From: Xestospongia bergquistia
Taxonomy: Eukaryota > Porifera > Demospongiae > Haplosclerida > Petrosiidae
Length of the DNA: 64,000 bases
Reading direction: 5' to 3'
Assembly: GCA_963965975.1 (NCBI GenBank)
Contig: OZ014414.1
Coordinates: 4,811,501 to 4,875,500, forward strand
In this document: positions 24,468 to 38,900 of the stretch, in pieces
How the letters are laid out: each line of letters starts with the position of its first letter
Numbering within the stretch: the first letter of the stretch is position 1
Made by a program: the position numbers and the translations under genes
Notes under the pieces: model-generated
The model's input: only the letters and a program-made list of their open reading frames with translations
Databases searched by the model: none
What the model was told of the DNA's origin: nothing

Positions 24468-27400
24468 GAGAGAAGTTTAAAAAGTAAACTCCTTAGACTA
24501 AAGGACTTAAACGGACAAAGTAAACAAACTGTAATTAACAGTTTATTAAGTTGGTTTGCATTAACTCTCTAAAGTCTTTAACTTAAAGACTTTAGAAGGT
24601 TTAGACTATTGAGTGAACTTTATAAAGTAAACTGCTCAGACGAAAGGTCTTAATGGACTAAGTAAATAGTCTTTAATGTAAAGACTTTGGTACATTTACA
24701 CTATTGATTGAAGATTATAATATAAACAGCTTAGACTAAAGGACTTAAAGAGACTACCTAAATAAACTGCAATTAACATTTTATTAAGTTGGTTTGTAAT
24801 AACGGTCTAAAATCTTTAATTTAAAGAGTTTAGAAGGTCTAGACTATTGAGTGAATCTTAAAAAGTAAACGGCGTAGATTAAAGGACTTAAAGGGACTAA
24901 CTAACTAAACTGCAATTAACAGTTTGTTAAGTTGGTTTGCATAAATGCTCTAAAGTCTTTAATTTAAAGACTATAGAAAGTTTAGACTATTGAGTGAAGT
25001 TTATGAAGTAAGCTACATATACTAAAGGACTTAAAGAGACCGACTAAATAATCTGCAAATAACAGTTTATTAAGTTGTTTTGCATTAAAGTTCTAAAGTC
25101 TTTAACTTAAAGAGTATAAAAAGTTTAGGCTAGTGAGTGTAATTTGTATAGTAAACTGCTTAGACTAAAGGATTAAAGAGAATAACTAAATAAACTGCAA
25201 CTATCAGTTTACTAAGTTTGTTTCCAATTACGCTACTAAATCTTTTACTTAAAGAGTTTAGAAGGCGTAGACTATTGAGTGAAGTTGATAAAGTAAACTG
25301 CTTAGACTAAAGGACTTAAAGAGATTAACTAAATAAACTGCAAGGAACAGTTTAATAAGTTGGTTTGCATTAACGCTCTAAAGTCTTTAATTTAAAGACT
25401 TTAGAAAGTTTAGACTATTGAGTGAAGTTTATAAAGTAAACTGCTTGGACTAAAGGCCTTAAAAAGCTAACTAAATAAAGTACAATTAACATTTTATTAA
25501 GTTGGTTTGTATTAACGGTTTAAAGTCTTTAATTTAAAGACTTTAGAAGGTTTGGAATATTGAGTGAGGTGTAGAATGTATAATGCTTAGACTTAAGGAC
25601 TTAAAGGGAATAACTAAATAAACTGCAATTAAGAGTTTATCAAGTTGTTTTGCATTAACTCTCTAAAGTCTTTAATTTAAAGACTTTAGAAGATTTAGAC
25701 TATTGAGTGAAGTTCATAAAATAAACTGCTTAGACTAAAGGACTTAAAGAGGCTAACTAAATAAACTACAATTATAAGTTTATTAAGTTGGTTTGCATTA
25801 ACACTCTGAAGTCTTTAATTTAAAGAGTTTACAAGGTTTAGACTGTTGAGTGAAGTTTACATTGAAAACTGCTTAGACTAAAAGACTTAAAGAGACTAAC
25901 TAAATAAACTGCAATGAACATTTTATTAAGTTTGTTTGCATTAACGGTCTAAAGTGATTAATTTAAATAGTTTAGAAGGTTTAGACTATTGAGTGAACAG
26001 TATAAAGTAAACTTCTTAGAATAAATGACTTAAGGGGACTAACTAAATAAACTGCAATTAAGAGTTTACTAAGTTTGTTTCTAATTACGCTCCTAAATCT
26101 TTTACTAAAAGAGTTCAGAAGACTTAGACTATTGAGTGAAGTTGATAAAGTAAACTGCTTGGACTAAAGGCTTAAAAAGGCTAACTAAACTGCAACGAAC
26201 AGTTTAATAAGTTAGTTTGCATTAACGCTCTAAAGGCTTTATTATAAAGACTTTAGAAGGTTTAGACTATTGAGTCAAGTTTATATAGTAAACTGCTTAG
26301 ACTATAAGACTTAAAGGGACTAACTAAATAACCTGCAAGTAACAGTTTATTAAGTTGTTTGGCATTAACGCTCTAAAGTCTTTAATTTAAAGACTATAGA
26401 AGGTTTAGACTATTGAGTGAAGTTTATTAAAGTAAACTGCGTTAAGACTTAAATGACTTAAAGGGACTAACTAAATAAACTGCAATTAACAGTTTATTAA
26501 GTTGGTCTGCATTAACGCTCTAAAGTCTGTAATTTAAAGACTTTAGAAGGTTTATACTATTAAGTGAAGTTTATAAAGTAAACTGCTTAAACTAAACGAC
26601 TTGAAGAGACTAACTAAATAAAGTACAATTAACATTTTATTAAGTTGGTTTGTATTAACGGTTTAAAGTCTTTAATTTAAAGACTTTAGAAGGTTTGGAA
26701 TATTGAGTGAGGTGTAGAATATATAATGCTTAGACTTAAGGACTTAAAGGGAATAACTAAATAAACTGCAATTAAGAGTTTATCAAGTTGTTTTGCATTA
26801 ACTCTCTAAAGTCTTTAATTTAAAGACTTTAGAAGATTTAGACTATTGAGTGAAGTTCATAAAGTAAACTGCTTAGACTAAAGGAATTAAAGAGGCTAAC
26901 TAAATAAACTACAATTATAAGTTTATTAAGTTGGTTTGCATTAACACTCTGAAGTCTTTAATTTAAAGAGTTTACAAGGTTTAGACTGTTGAGTGAAGTT
27001 TACATTGAAAACTGCTTAGACTAAAAGACTTAAAGAGACTAACTAAATAAACTGCAATGAACATTTTATTAAGTTTGTTTGCATTAACGGTCTAAAGTGA
27101 TTAATTTAAATAGTTTAGAAGGTTTAGACTATTGAGTGAACAGTATAAAGTAAACTTCTTAGAATAAATGACTTAAGGGGACTAACTAAATAAACTGCAA
27201 TTAAGAGTTTACTAAGTTTGTTTCTAATTACGCTCCTAAATCTTTTACTAAAAGAGTTCAGAAGACTTAGACTATTGAGTGAAGTTGATAAAGTAAACTG
27301 CTTGGACTAAAGGCTTAAAAAGGCTAACTAAACTGCAACGAACAGTTTAATAAGTTAGTTTGCATTAACGCTCTAAAGGCTTTATTATAAAGACTTTAGA

Positions 27401-28423
27401 AGGTTTAGACTACTGAGTCAAGTTTATATAGTAAACTGCTTAGACTTATCGACTTAAAGAGACTAAGTAAATAAACTGTAATTAACAGTTTATTAAGTTT
27501 GTTTGTATTAAGTCTTTAATGTAAAGACTTTAGAAGGTTTAGACTACTGAGTGAAGTTTATAAAGTAAACTGCGTAGACTATAGGACTTAAAGGGACTAA
27601 CTAAATAACCTGCAAGTAACAGTTTATTAAGTTGTTTGGCATTAACGCTCTAAAGTCTTTAATTTAAAGACTATAGAAGGTTTAGACTATTGAGTGAAGT
27701 TTATTAAAGTAAACTGCGTAAAGACTTAAACGACTTAAAGGGACTAACTAAATAAACTGCAATTAACAGTTTATTAAGTTGGTCTGCATTAACGCTCTAA
27801 AGTCTGTAATTTAAAGACTTTAGAAGGTTTAGACTATTAAGTGAAGTTTATAAAGTAAACTGCTTAAACTAAACGACTTGAAGAGACTAACTAAATAAAC
27901 TGTAATTAACAGTTTATTAAGTTGGTTTGCATTAATGCTCTAAAGTCTGTAATTTAAAGACTTTAGAAAGTTTAAACTATTAAGTGCAGTTTATAAAGTA
28001 AACTGCTTAGACTAAAGAACTTGAAGAGACTAACTAAATAAACTGTAATTAACAGTTTATTAAGTTGGTTTGCATTAACGCTCAAAAGTCTGTAATGTAA
28101 AGACTTTAGAAGGTTTAGACTATTGAGTGAATTTTATAAAGTAAACTGCGTAGACTAAAGAAGTTAAAGGGACTAACTAAATAAACTGCATTTAACAGTT
28201 TGTTAAGTTGGTTTGCATAAATGCTCTAAAGTCTTTAATTTAATGAGTATAGAAGGTTTAGACCTAGTTTATAAAGTAAACTGTTCAGACTAAAGGACTT
28301 GAAGAGACTGAATAAATAAACTGGAAATAACAGTTTATTAAGTTGGTCTGCATTAACGCTCTAAAGTCTTTAATTTGAAGAATTTAGCAGGTTTAGACTA
28401 TTGAGTGAAGTTTATAAAGTAAA
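24468..28423 (+). repeat. 143-bp satellite, subfamily C (about 28 monomers)
   Basis: The forward-orientation satellite resumes at the base after the 3' LTR. GTTTGC landmarks at 24792 and 24935 give the 143-bp period, and one early repeat (24554 to 24792) is short by about 48 bp. The block is more diverged from A than A is internally: GGACTTAAAGG replaces GGACTTTATGG. A segment of roughly 0.84 kb starting near 25470 recurs near 26612 (offset 1142 bp, eight monomers less 2 bp) at close to 99 percent identity over the stretch compared by eye, which indicates recent amplification. The array ends at about 28423, where unique sequence starts. Confidence 0.96.
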
Positions 28424-29545
28424 TCAAACTATCATCATTTTTAAAGTAGAAATAATTATGTAATGTGAATTGTAGCTGTGTGTTATATGCAGATATTGGC
28501 CAAAACATCGGCTTAAGCACAAGCACTATGTGTGAAGTACTGTGCTCAAGCACAAGTACTTCCTTTAGTTTATGGAGAATTGCCAAGCACTTACAGTAAG
28601 AAAGATGTTTTGTTTAATTTCTGGACAAATGCTTTTCTGTTGTGCTAAAACCTCTTTCAACTGGAGCAGAGGAAGCTGGGACTGCAAAGACATATATTGA
28701 ACGTTTGTGACAATTAAAAAAAGTAAAGTATGTGTGTAACAGTTATGTTATCTACTGGGAGATATTACTCAATCTACATCATTACTGTTGTAACAATTAT
28801 TGTTTCTGTCACTTTTACTGTCTTAATGGTCACTCTCATTAACTACACCACTTAGATCATCTACACCTTGTTGCCTTCATCATCATCCTTCTTGAACACA
28901 GAAAGGCTTTATCATATTCAAAGAATTGTCATTTTATATTACATGCATAGTTTTCCTACCAATATTAAACCTATCCATTGTGCAGTATATTGCTTAAAAG
29001 TGTTCTCCCTTGAGAGTGTATCTTTCAATCTAGTTCAAGCAAGCATTACAGATTGGAGTTTTCATTCTGCTTGTACTATGACTTGTACTGCAAATAGATT
29101 CTACCCTTAATTAATTCCAATGCCATCATCATATAAGGTTGACAGAATGTTCTATTCTTATCAGACCAACTTTCACTTGGGGGGATATTGGGTTGGTGAT
29201 GGCAGTAGTCTTATTTTTGTTTCCAGGTACCTATGAAGTGTGATCGGCTCAGATTAGAGTTGTTGCATAACCTATTCATGTAGTGTCATTACTTCATTAC
29301 ATGTATGAGTTACCCAAGTCTTTATATATTGTGTATGTGCAATTGATCATTAAGCATGATAGAAAGAGCAGCATTATTGGTACTCATCAGTGAAACATTA
29401 GTCAACAAAATCCTTAGAATAACACTGCATCCTAATATGGTTTCCAATTACTTGTTAATAATGAAAAAAATCCTGTTAATTCATAGACTTAATGACATAT
29501 TCATAACATGTAGTAATAATATACACTACATGTTCTTGTTGGATT
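28424..29545. other. Intergenic DNA, no supported gene
   Basis: Unique AT-rich sequence lies between the satellite and the last CCDC81 exon. Short ORFs occur, but none shows a recognisable domain or splice support. The proximal part probably includes the CCDC81 3' UTR; no clear polyadenylation signal was seen on the minus strand close to the stop. Confidence 0.6.
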
Positions 29546-32500
29546 TTATACCATCAGTCTAGAGCCAGAGATATATCGACTCTCAGACAGAACATTAGAA
29601 GTGCCAACATTATCTCGACGTCTTTGACATTGATGACATCTAAGGTATTTTTTGCATTGATCATGAAGAAGTAACCCAGGACCTTGAGTATTATTCTTTT
29701 GACGATGTTTGCGTTTCTCATTGATAGCATCTTGCCATGATGTCTCCAGCTCCTTTCTAGCTTCAATATGTTCTTGTCTTGACTGTTTCAAATTCAGCCA
29801 TAAACTGGGAATTAAGAATATCATTACATAATATTATGTATAGCTAAGTTCTTTACCAAAGCTTTTTAAAGCTAAACTTGTTTCATTGTCTGTCTAAATA
29901 CTGTAAGTAAGGGTTATTGTCCATCCATGAGTGCTGATGGAATGTGTGACATTGAGGGCTAGAAACACAATAATTTATTTAGTGTATCAGTACCGAAGAG
30001 GTTGGGTAATAACATAAGTTCAAAAGCTCAATGTTTTTTGGCCATGAATGTACTTAACACTAACTGTTTGCTTATAGCACAAAAGTTTGACTGACATCAC
30101 AGTATTGTATATATCTTGAGACAGAGGTGTCATGTCATTTTATTGGTCTAAACACATCCTCTGCACTTTGAACTTCTATGGTATCATGTCACAAAGCTAA
30201 TAGACCATACAATATTACCTGATGATTACAATGAGAAAAGTGGCTGTGATGCAAACAATTAAAGTTTATAGCATACAAACTCTTGATGACAAGTATCATC
30301 GCAAAACATTATTGTATGTTTAATTGTTTAAAACCAATAGCCTGGAAGCAGGGCAAGCTTATGGGCAAAAAAGTTGAAGGGTCTCCTGAAGCTATCAAGA
30401 AAGTGCTTAGCATGCTTTTCATACACTGAAAAAAATGCTTGCGAGCATAGCTGTATTTAGAAGGTAGATATGGTTATTAGAAGCCCTTCTAGTCTTATTG
30501 GCTGTTAAAAGGTACTAATCAATCAATATGAGTCTTGATCAGTATTACTCAGTGACAGTATTGATGCCATAACCAAGAGTTTTTATTCTTCGACTATTAT
30601 CTATTGCTATCATGAATAAATAATAACACAAACGGATTTATTTGTGGCTAACACATTTGTGATGAATTATATAAAAGTTTGGTTATGCTAGTGTTGGTGG
30701 AGTTTTTAGGTACTAAAACTAATGTGAATAAGCTACCAGTAACAGACGCTAGCATACATTCCAGTTCCAAGGTTTAAGGTCTAGCAATAATTTTTAAGTA
30801 TAGACATGGATTATTGTTACAATAGCCACAAGCTATAAATATATAGTTGTAAAATTTCTACAATTTACATCATTTCTGCCAAATAATATGTAATTATTCC
30901 CAGAAAACCACACATATTATTAATGCAGGAATATTACATATTCTCCATTTTACTGATTATTCTAATTTTAGTCTAAGAACAAAGCCTTTTAATAATCCTC
31001 TTTGACGTGAATGAAAAACATGAGTAACATCTACACTGTATCAATAAGTATATCTATTGTTATAAACATCTGAGGTCTATCAGTAATAGATACCTCATGT
31101 TTCCAACTAACATCAATAGGAATTGTAAATAAATCGCCTAAGTATATATAATTGTACAGAACAACTGTACACTAATAGCTAAGTGTGACAGCATTCAACT
31201 TACTCCTCTAAGTTATGGTGCAATATTTGTGCATCTTCCTCTTTGGATCTAAGAGCTTCTACTTTCAATGCTTGTTGCTTCTCAGCTATTGCGGCTAACT
31301 GCTCTTTATAAAGGAGCTTAGCTCGTTGTCTTTGAGTCTGCATTTTAGTAGGAGATGTGTCATGAACACCAAACACCGGCTGAGCTACTGGAGATGGTGT
31401 ACGAACTTTGGCTGCCTTTATGTGAACCTATAACAAATAGAATATAGATATATTATACATGTGCTTTACTTGATTCATTACCGTTGGTGGCAGTTAAAGT
31501 TATATTCACCTAAATATACATAACTTATACATACAAGTACGCTTATAGTCTACATATGTTATCATCTTATACAGACAAAATTAAGAATTTGGTAATGGAT
31601 CTAGCTAGTTCTTGTAATGATCTATTTATAGACATCACTGGACTGACTTCATACTTTTCATTTCATACCATATTTTTATTAGATTGTGACTTAAAGACAG
31701 AGCCTGATTCACATTGAGAGAAAGGGCATATGATTGTCTTATGCACGTTGAGTGAATGCTTTGATGTAGATTTATGAGGTGACTGATCATTCAGTAGTCG
31801 TTGTTTGTGTCTCTTGTCATGTAGGAGCTGATGTAGCTCACAACGAAGGAGTATCTATATGTAGTGTGCAATTACATGCACACATTACATAAATGCGATA
31901 TAATTGCATGTACTGTTTACAAGTAAATGAAAAGTACTGGTTGTGCATATACAATATAAATTATTGTTTAATATATCTATATATTTAGAACATATAATTT
32001 ACATATATATGTATTACATATACCTGGTCATCTAAGGCCCTTTGATAGTCAGCTTTCTTCTCAGCCATCTTCGTAGCAAATGATTCTTGAATTAGTTCTA
32101 GCCTAATCAATGGTCATAAACATGTACACATTTTGCAACTAAAAATAATTTGTATGCTAAAATAATGTTGGTCATGAAATTATTTTAAAATGATAATAGG
32201 TTAATATAAAGTTTGTTAATATCATTAGAGATTCTTGTCAAACCACTCCATTGACAATCAGAACTTTACTTACTCAGGACAATCCTACAATGTTCATCAG
32301 ATCATATAAGAATAATGCACCATCAAAAGAGTTGGTATTTTAATAACAGTAATTTTTTGCTGTGACACTAGACACTATAAGAGCTAATAAAGATCAAGGT
32401 CTGGTGAAGAAATGCCTCTAGTTTGTCAGTAACCATGAAATCTAACTTTCTCATTGGTTTATGGACAGGTCTTCAAAACTGTCTATTTATATAAATTTTC

Positions 32501-35500
32501 AAACTAATTAGTATTCTGTATTATACTATATGATTTAGTACATTACTTACTATACATTTGACAAAAGATTTTGTAACACACACATGAACTAGGTATATGT
32601 AGGTCATGAATGTTTGCATAGTAGCTAGTTTTGCTGTAGCAACTGTGTACATAATGTATATGTACTTTTATTCTAAGATATTCAAACATAGTAAAGGCCA
32701 TTATTGCTGACTTTGGACAGGAATAGTACAGTCATAATAAAACTAGTATTCATCTCTAGGATGCTTTGACACAAGAGTTGACTCTTGATGACCATCCCAG
32801 GATTGTACTGGGATAGCCACAGTAACATTCTAGGATACCCCATATTATACATGTTTACAAGCACATAGCCATAAAGGCAGATTTATGTCAAACTATAAGT
32901 AATCCACAGATGATGTCAAAATTAGAGTGCTGACAGACAGTGGGGTGGGTGGACAAGCATGTCATCAGAGTACTGTAGGTTACACGGATAAACAAATTGT
33001 GTTACCCACTCTTTGGACAGTTGTAGCTGCTCTTGTCTCTCATAATACTCCTGTTGATCTTTAAGTTTTTGCATAGCCTTTCTTCTTCTTGCAACTTGTT
33101 CATCTAACTGTTCACAATACTCTAGCTGTTTTTTTGTGTAGCAAGGAGTTGTGGAACGATGATGGAAGATATATGATGGCTAAAGACAATGAAAAAGAAG
33201 TGAGGCAAGAGGAAATTTAATACATTTATATTGATCAAACATTACATTCACAAGAACATCTATATGCATGCACATCAGAGAAACAACTTACATGAAAAGT
33301 GTTGTTTCGTATGTGTTCTCCGTTTTCATTACACTAAGGAATTATATGTAACATAAAAATAAAATGCATCACTAATAGTGGTCTGTGTAAAATGCAACAA
33401 TTGCAGTGAGCTATTTTATAGCTAGTTGTACAAAGACGCACACTATATGTGGTAATGTGCCATTCCAACAGTCTATCAATTGATATTCCTGAATAATATG
33501 TTTAGTAAAAATCTTGTACAAAATAGCTGTTCTGCGAATATGGAAGTTTTCTCATAATTATACATGTTTGGGTTACATCTAAGTTTATGGTAAATATTTG
33601 AGGTACGAAATGCTGACCAGAGAATAATCAACCAAAATACAGAATACCTTTTTCCTTTGAGCTTCTATAAGGTTAAAATGAGCAACATCGTTAGCAATTT
33701 CCTTATTCTTCATTAACTTGCACTAAAAATTATGAAGTAACCAATTAAAACATTGATGTTTAGAATAAATGTGTCACAACTTTATCATATATTTTACTAA
33801 ATCACTATTCCTTTGTATTCATCATGAACATTATTTTGATTCCAAACTCAAATAATACAGGTGCATGTAGTCTAAAAATGAAGCTTCGTCTATATAATAA
33901 AACAATATAAGCAAATAAATCATGACTATTATAATATTACAATAATCATGTTTTTCAAATTCTTTGTAATAATGTACATATATGTTGGAACTTCATCTTT
34001 TTTGCCAAGTTATTGTTTTGAAGCAAAAAACAGTAGAATTTATTACTTGATGATATTTTACATGTACTACTAAGTACTATACTATGTCCAAGTTGAGAAG
34101 AGCCCTTCATTAAAAAAAGGTGTTTTATGCATGGAATGTAAGGTGAAAAATTTCCTTCCTTATTATACACAATTAGCGCTGAAGCACATTTTAATTATAT
34201 TCATTATTTGTTCACGTGAATGTTATGTGAACACACCACGTTTTCTCTCATGTTTGTGAACATGCCAACTGGAAAGAGATTGGAGAGCGCAAACAAAGGA
34301 GGATGTTATGAATATTTTGAAGAACTTGGTAGGTGTAAACGGACTAAATGATCTCTGAAACGAACCTCTGATGCTACAAAACTTTCACGTACCAGCATCG
34401 AGAGGTTATGGAAGGAGAAACTTAGCACATATCTCAGTCTTCCTTCTTTGTTGAAAGGTTTTTTTCAAAACCATGTGGCTTTATAGCTGCCTCAAATCAC
34501 AAAAGACGACACCTGATTATTATTTTAATAATAATTGTAATAATATACCATTTGCCATATAATTAGAATTGTAATTTTGAATTGCCACGTGACAGATGGC
34601 TGACTTGTCTAGGTGAAAATTGTTTTTTATTAAACCCTCGAAGGTGTGCAATTTTAAGTATGTGAAAGGTATGCCATTGAAAATGTATGGAGTTTTCTAG
34701 TTTGGTACTTTCTTGTATATACATGTATGTTATATACAAAATGTGCATTTGCAAGCTAAATTGATTATGCAAGTTTTATGTCAATAGGACATAAAACGGC
34801 AAAGTTATTCACATGTCTGGGTGGCTCTTCTCAACTTGGACATAGTATAATAAATAATAGCATATTTTAAAATTTCAACAATATACATAAACCTAGAGAA
34901 TAGAGGGTGGATATACTATACAATCTAGTACTTAATACATGCACTACCTTTTCATTAGCCATCATCAGTGCTTCTCTCCTTTGTTGAAAGTCCTGCAACA
35001 ATTTATCTTGCAACATTTCTCGTAACCTCCTCTCTTCAGCTAAAGAGATGGGTACATTGTGAACAGCTCTCTGATGACAAAGATAACAAAGTTCCTGTCC
35101 AGACATTGACCTATGACAACATGTCCTTGGTTGAGAACTAGTACTGCTTGTAGTAGGAGTTCTAGTACCACCAGAACTAACAAGAGAGAGTGGCTCTACA
35201 ATTTGAGAATGATAATAGAGTTAAGGAAAGAGAAGTATATAATATGTTAGATAGACAGATGAATTAAAGGAATCAGTAAACAGACAAGAGAGATATACAT
35301 AAATAAATGCAAAGAAAAAGAAAGAACAAAAAAGGAGAGGCAAACAGGGATCAAATAAATGAACAAACATTTATATCATAAAACTCACGAGAAATAGAGA
35401 CAACAGTAGCTGGTTGAGGCATGTGATGTGGAGTGGTAGGTCTGTCTTGGTATAAAACATCTACATATACAAGTGATAATACACCAAATGAAAGTGTAGT

Positions 35501-35939
35501 AGGTATGCAATATACAAATGTACATTTAAATATATGTATTTACAGATGTAAAATAAACTATTGAAGCAACAGTTTCATGGTTCTTTCTTGACATCATACA
35601 GCTTTTATCCAGTACTTTGTTGTACAATATTTTTAATTGAAGACTACTAACAGGTACATGTACATACACACAGCCAATGTAGTAGTCTGACTGCATCGAA
35701 CAGAACTTTTAGTTAGCTAGAATAGGTCAGGGTTTATACCTTATAAAGTATTGTCATTTTAATGCTACTACCATGTAAACCTACATGCATACTGACCATT
35801 ATCTGAACTCTTGCTTGCTTTGGTTTCGACTTTGTCAAGAAAAGAGGGTGTACTTGAAGTAACAGAGGATGATGGGGCAAACGAGTTGGTAGTAGAGGTC
35901 AAACTCGAGTTACAAACATCATTGGAAGCTTCTGTTATC
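29546..35939 (-). CDS. CCDC81: CCDC81 exons 6-14: linker, CYLC motif, coiled coil and conserved C-terminus
   Basis: Exons 6 and 7 encode a Ser/Thr-rich linker. Exon 8 (35195-34948) has paired cysteines (CYLCHQR) followed by NVPISLAEERR, a conserved block of the family. Exons 9-13 are rich in Glu, Lys, Gln and Arg with heptad-like spacing, consistent with coiled coil. Exon 14 encodes a CXXC-type patch (RCHQCQRR) and ends SGSRLMV, also typical of CCDC81. The exon 11 donor was set at 33010 (GTGGGT) because only that choice keeps exon 12 in frame. Intron 8 contains a 772-bp MITE. Confidence 0.85.
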
Positions 35940-38900
35940 CTACATTGTAATAATAAGGTACACTGTTCACATATCTTGTGATAGTCATATTTATGTCTTA
36001 TGTCATGGTATGCAATATTAACTTGTTAATAGTGTTTTTGATTTAGTTACATCATTTTATAATAATTAAAGAACTATAAACTCGAAACAAGGAAACTATT
36101 CTTAGCATACAGGTGAAGCATTTGCTGAATACAAGCTTGTATCAGTGTGGAACTAGCATATAATGACACAGACTGTCATTTAAACAGGTTGTAGATCTAC
36201 TTTACATTTACTGTATATGCCAAAATTATAATGTATGTTTAAATAAACATTACTGAAGCATTCTGGTATGATAGCAAAGTTTTGTTTATACACGTAAAAG
36301 GTGGGAAACATTTAACACTTATCAGGCAATGTAACTTTGTAAGTACTTGTCATGATGACTTACATAAATTTCAACCACAATTTTACATATACTGCGTAAA
36401 CTTCACCAATAAGGACCATGGCACCAAAATTCCTACTATTTCCAAAAAATGCATATAACCAATGTTTATGTTGAATTTTCCTCAATATTCTAAATGGACT
36501 AAATCAGCATTTATGTAAATCAAGTTTACATGTAAAAGTCAAGAAACTATAAGGTTACTTACAGTCTTACTAAACCATTGCATATCATACCTCTTCTACT
36601 GTATTATTGACATTTTTAATTGATCTTACTATTAATTGCCTAGTATCCTAACACAAGGCAACTAGTTTGGAGTTATGGTTTACACTAATATCACATTGTG
36701 AGAGCATATCTCTAGACAAATTCGCTTTGTAGTTAGTAATATAACACTCAGTTCCACTCACTTTGGTAGCATAGGAGGTAGTAGTGTCTCATTATTAGGA
36801 TTTGATATAATAGAACCTTCAGAACCAGGACATGTACTGGGACGCTATCAAAATATATTTGTTTTATATAACATTTGATTTAATAGTGTGTCATATTTCC
36901 CCAATTATGTGCCTTCTTTGAATAAATGCCTGCCTTGAACAAACATTGGGAATAAGTGCCATGGTTGTTGCATTTAAGTGGAATAACGCCTGACTGAGCA
37001 TCGTGAAGGGCATGTTTAGAAACATATGTTATTATTTTCCAACATGTTATACAGCTTTATTATTTAGTTGGTAGTGTTAGTGATGTCTCAATCAATTATA
37101 AGTTGAGTAAATGCCAACTCAAGAACATTGTGAATGATGTTTCCATCATTAGTTGAGTTGTTTTTATTTAGTTGTTCTTGTCTGCTGTGTTGTTTAATCA
37201 AGGAAATACAGTAGGTTGGTGAACATTGTACTTTTACGTATCATAATAGTACAACACTACAACTGTTATAAACTGAAAAGTACAATCTCAATTACAGTTA
37301 CATAAATATGCCACAAATATAAATGCTAAAACCAGGCAGTAGTATTCTGAGACTATATATTTGTTACAAGCATGTGTCTATATGTACCTACTTATACAGT
37401 TAAATGTACCAGCAGTTATAGGCTAAAAATGAATGCATGTCCAACTTACAAAGGCATACTCTAAATTTCCTGATGAGTCAATAGAGCGGACAAACTCTTT
37501 AAAGAACTTCATTCGAGCTCTCTTCTCTCGAAACAACAACCGTCCAATCTTTGGAAAGTCCAAGTTGATGTTTTTATAAGCAACAAGTGCTTTAGCTAGA
37601 GCTTGTAGTATCTCCCGTATTGAGATCTCCACTGTATCTCGATCATATGGTGTACCATTTGACAACATTGTATAGTTTAATGATACCACTGGAATATGAC
37701 CTATATAAATAACAGGAATATGAATACTATATTCATTAAAGTGTGGAAGCCAAGATGCTATACTTAGATATAGACAAACTTAATAAAAGTGGAGTAACCC
37801 TGAGTGAGATCCACAACTGTCATGTCAATGGATAATTTTGGATGAAAGCATTCTGAAATGTTTTAATTTATGTTAATGTAATTCTTGAACATGGCATGTG
37901 TTTTTATTGAAGTTTTATTCATACAAACACATGTAGTCTGAACACAGACAAAGGTACTAATTTGCTAAATTAGTTTGGAGAGAGATGGAGAGAGACCCTG
38001 TCATGCATCCGATATGGTAAATTACAAAAGACAAAAATTAAAAAAAGAGATGATATATCAAAGGATAAGGTGTAATGCTGACAAAGACACTCAAGAAATG
38101 TAACTTTACAATGAAGAAAATGGAGAGATTCTTTAATACTGTTTAATTAAATATTATTATAATGGATTTATTATGTCATAACAATAGTTTGGTCAAGCTC
38201 ATCCCATCAAAGAGTTTAAAATTTGAATATGAATTATGCAGTGGGTTTAGGATAGATGTATAAATTAGCTGCCATGCAGGGAGCCTAGTAAGTGAGTTGT
38301 GGTATTGCAAGGCATGGCACTCTATTTACTTGACATTTTCTGTTGTCTATAAGTATTTTGTAATTACTGCAACTCTTAACAAACAAAACGAGCTGAAGCC
38401 AGAAATATTGTTGTATCTTAGAACCAAAACTATTATGTGAAATCCTCACCTGTTTTGTTTATTATTCTATATGCATCCTACATTAACTAGTGGGCTAGTT
38501 AGTGTAATATTACCTGATGCATGTTGTTTGAGGTAAGAAAGAGAATGAGTCTGAGAAAAGGACTCTGCCATTACAAAGACTGGTCGTTGGACTGTAATGA
38601 CTTTGTTTCCGCTAAATTCTATCTTGCGCTGAGAGAAGGTAAAAGTACCAAACCCTTGGATACAAACACCCTGCAAAAAATTGAAATATAAACAGTTAAA
38701 TCTGAAACATATACACAACATTTGAAGATTTATAAACATCTACTAACAATGATGATGTAAACTGTATCACTATTTAGCAATATTAAATAAAGAAGTTGAA
38801 ACTTTAATGGTTACTGATATCAAGTTATGTACATTTTTGTAATATATTTTATTCCGAAATGAACCATACTTTACTGTCGTTGGTGATATAGTTTTTACAT

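Noticed and set aside
28868..29110. 80-residue plus-strand ORF in intergenic DNA
   Set aside because: No domain, no splice context and low-complexity AT-rich codons.
34563..34772. 69-residue minus-strand ORF
   Set aside because: Lies within the non-coding MITE in CCDC81 intron 8.
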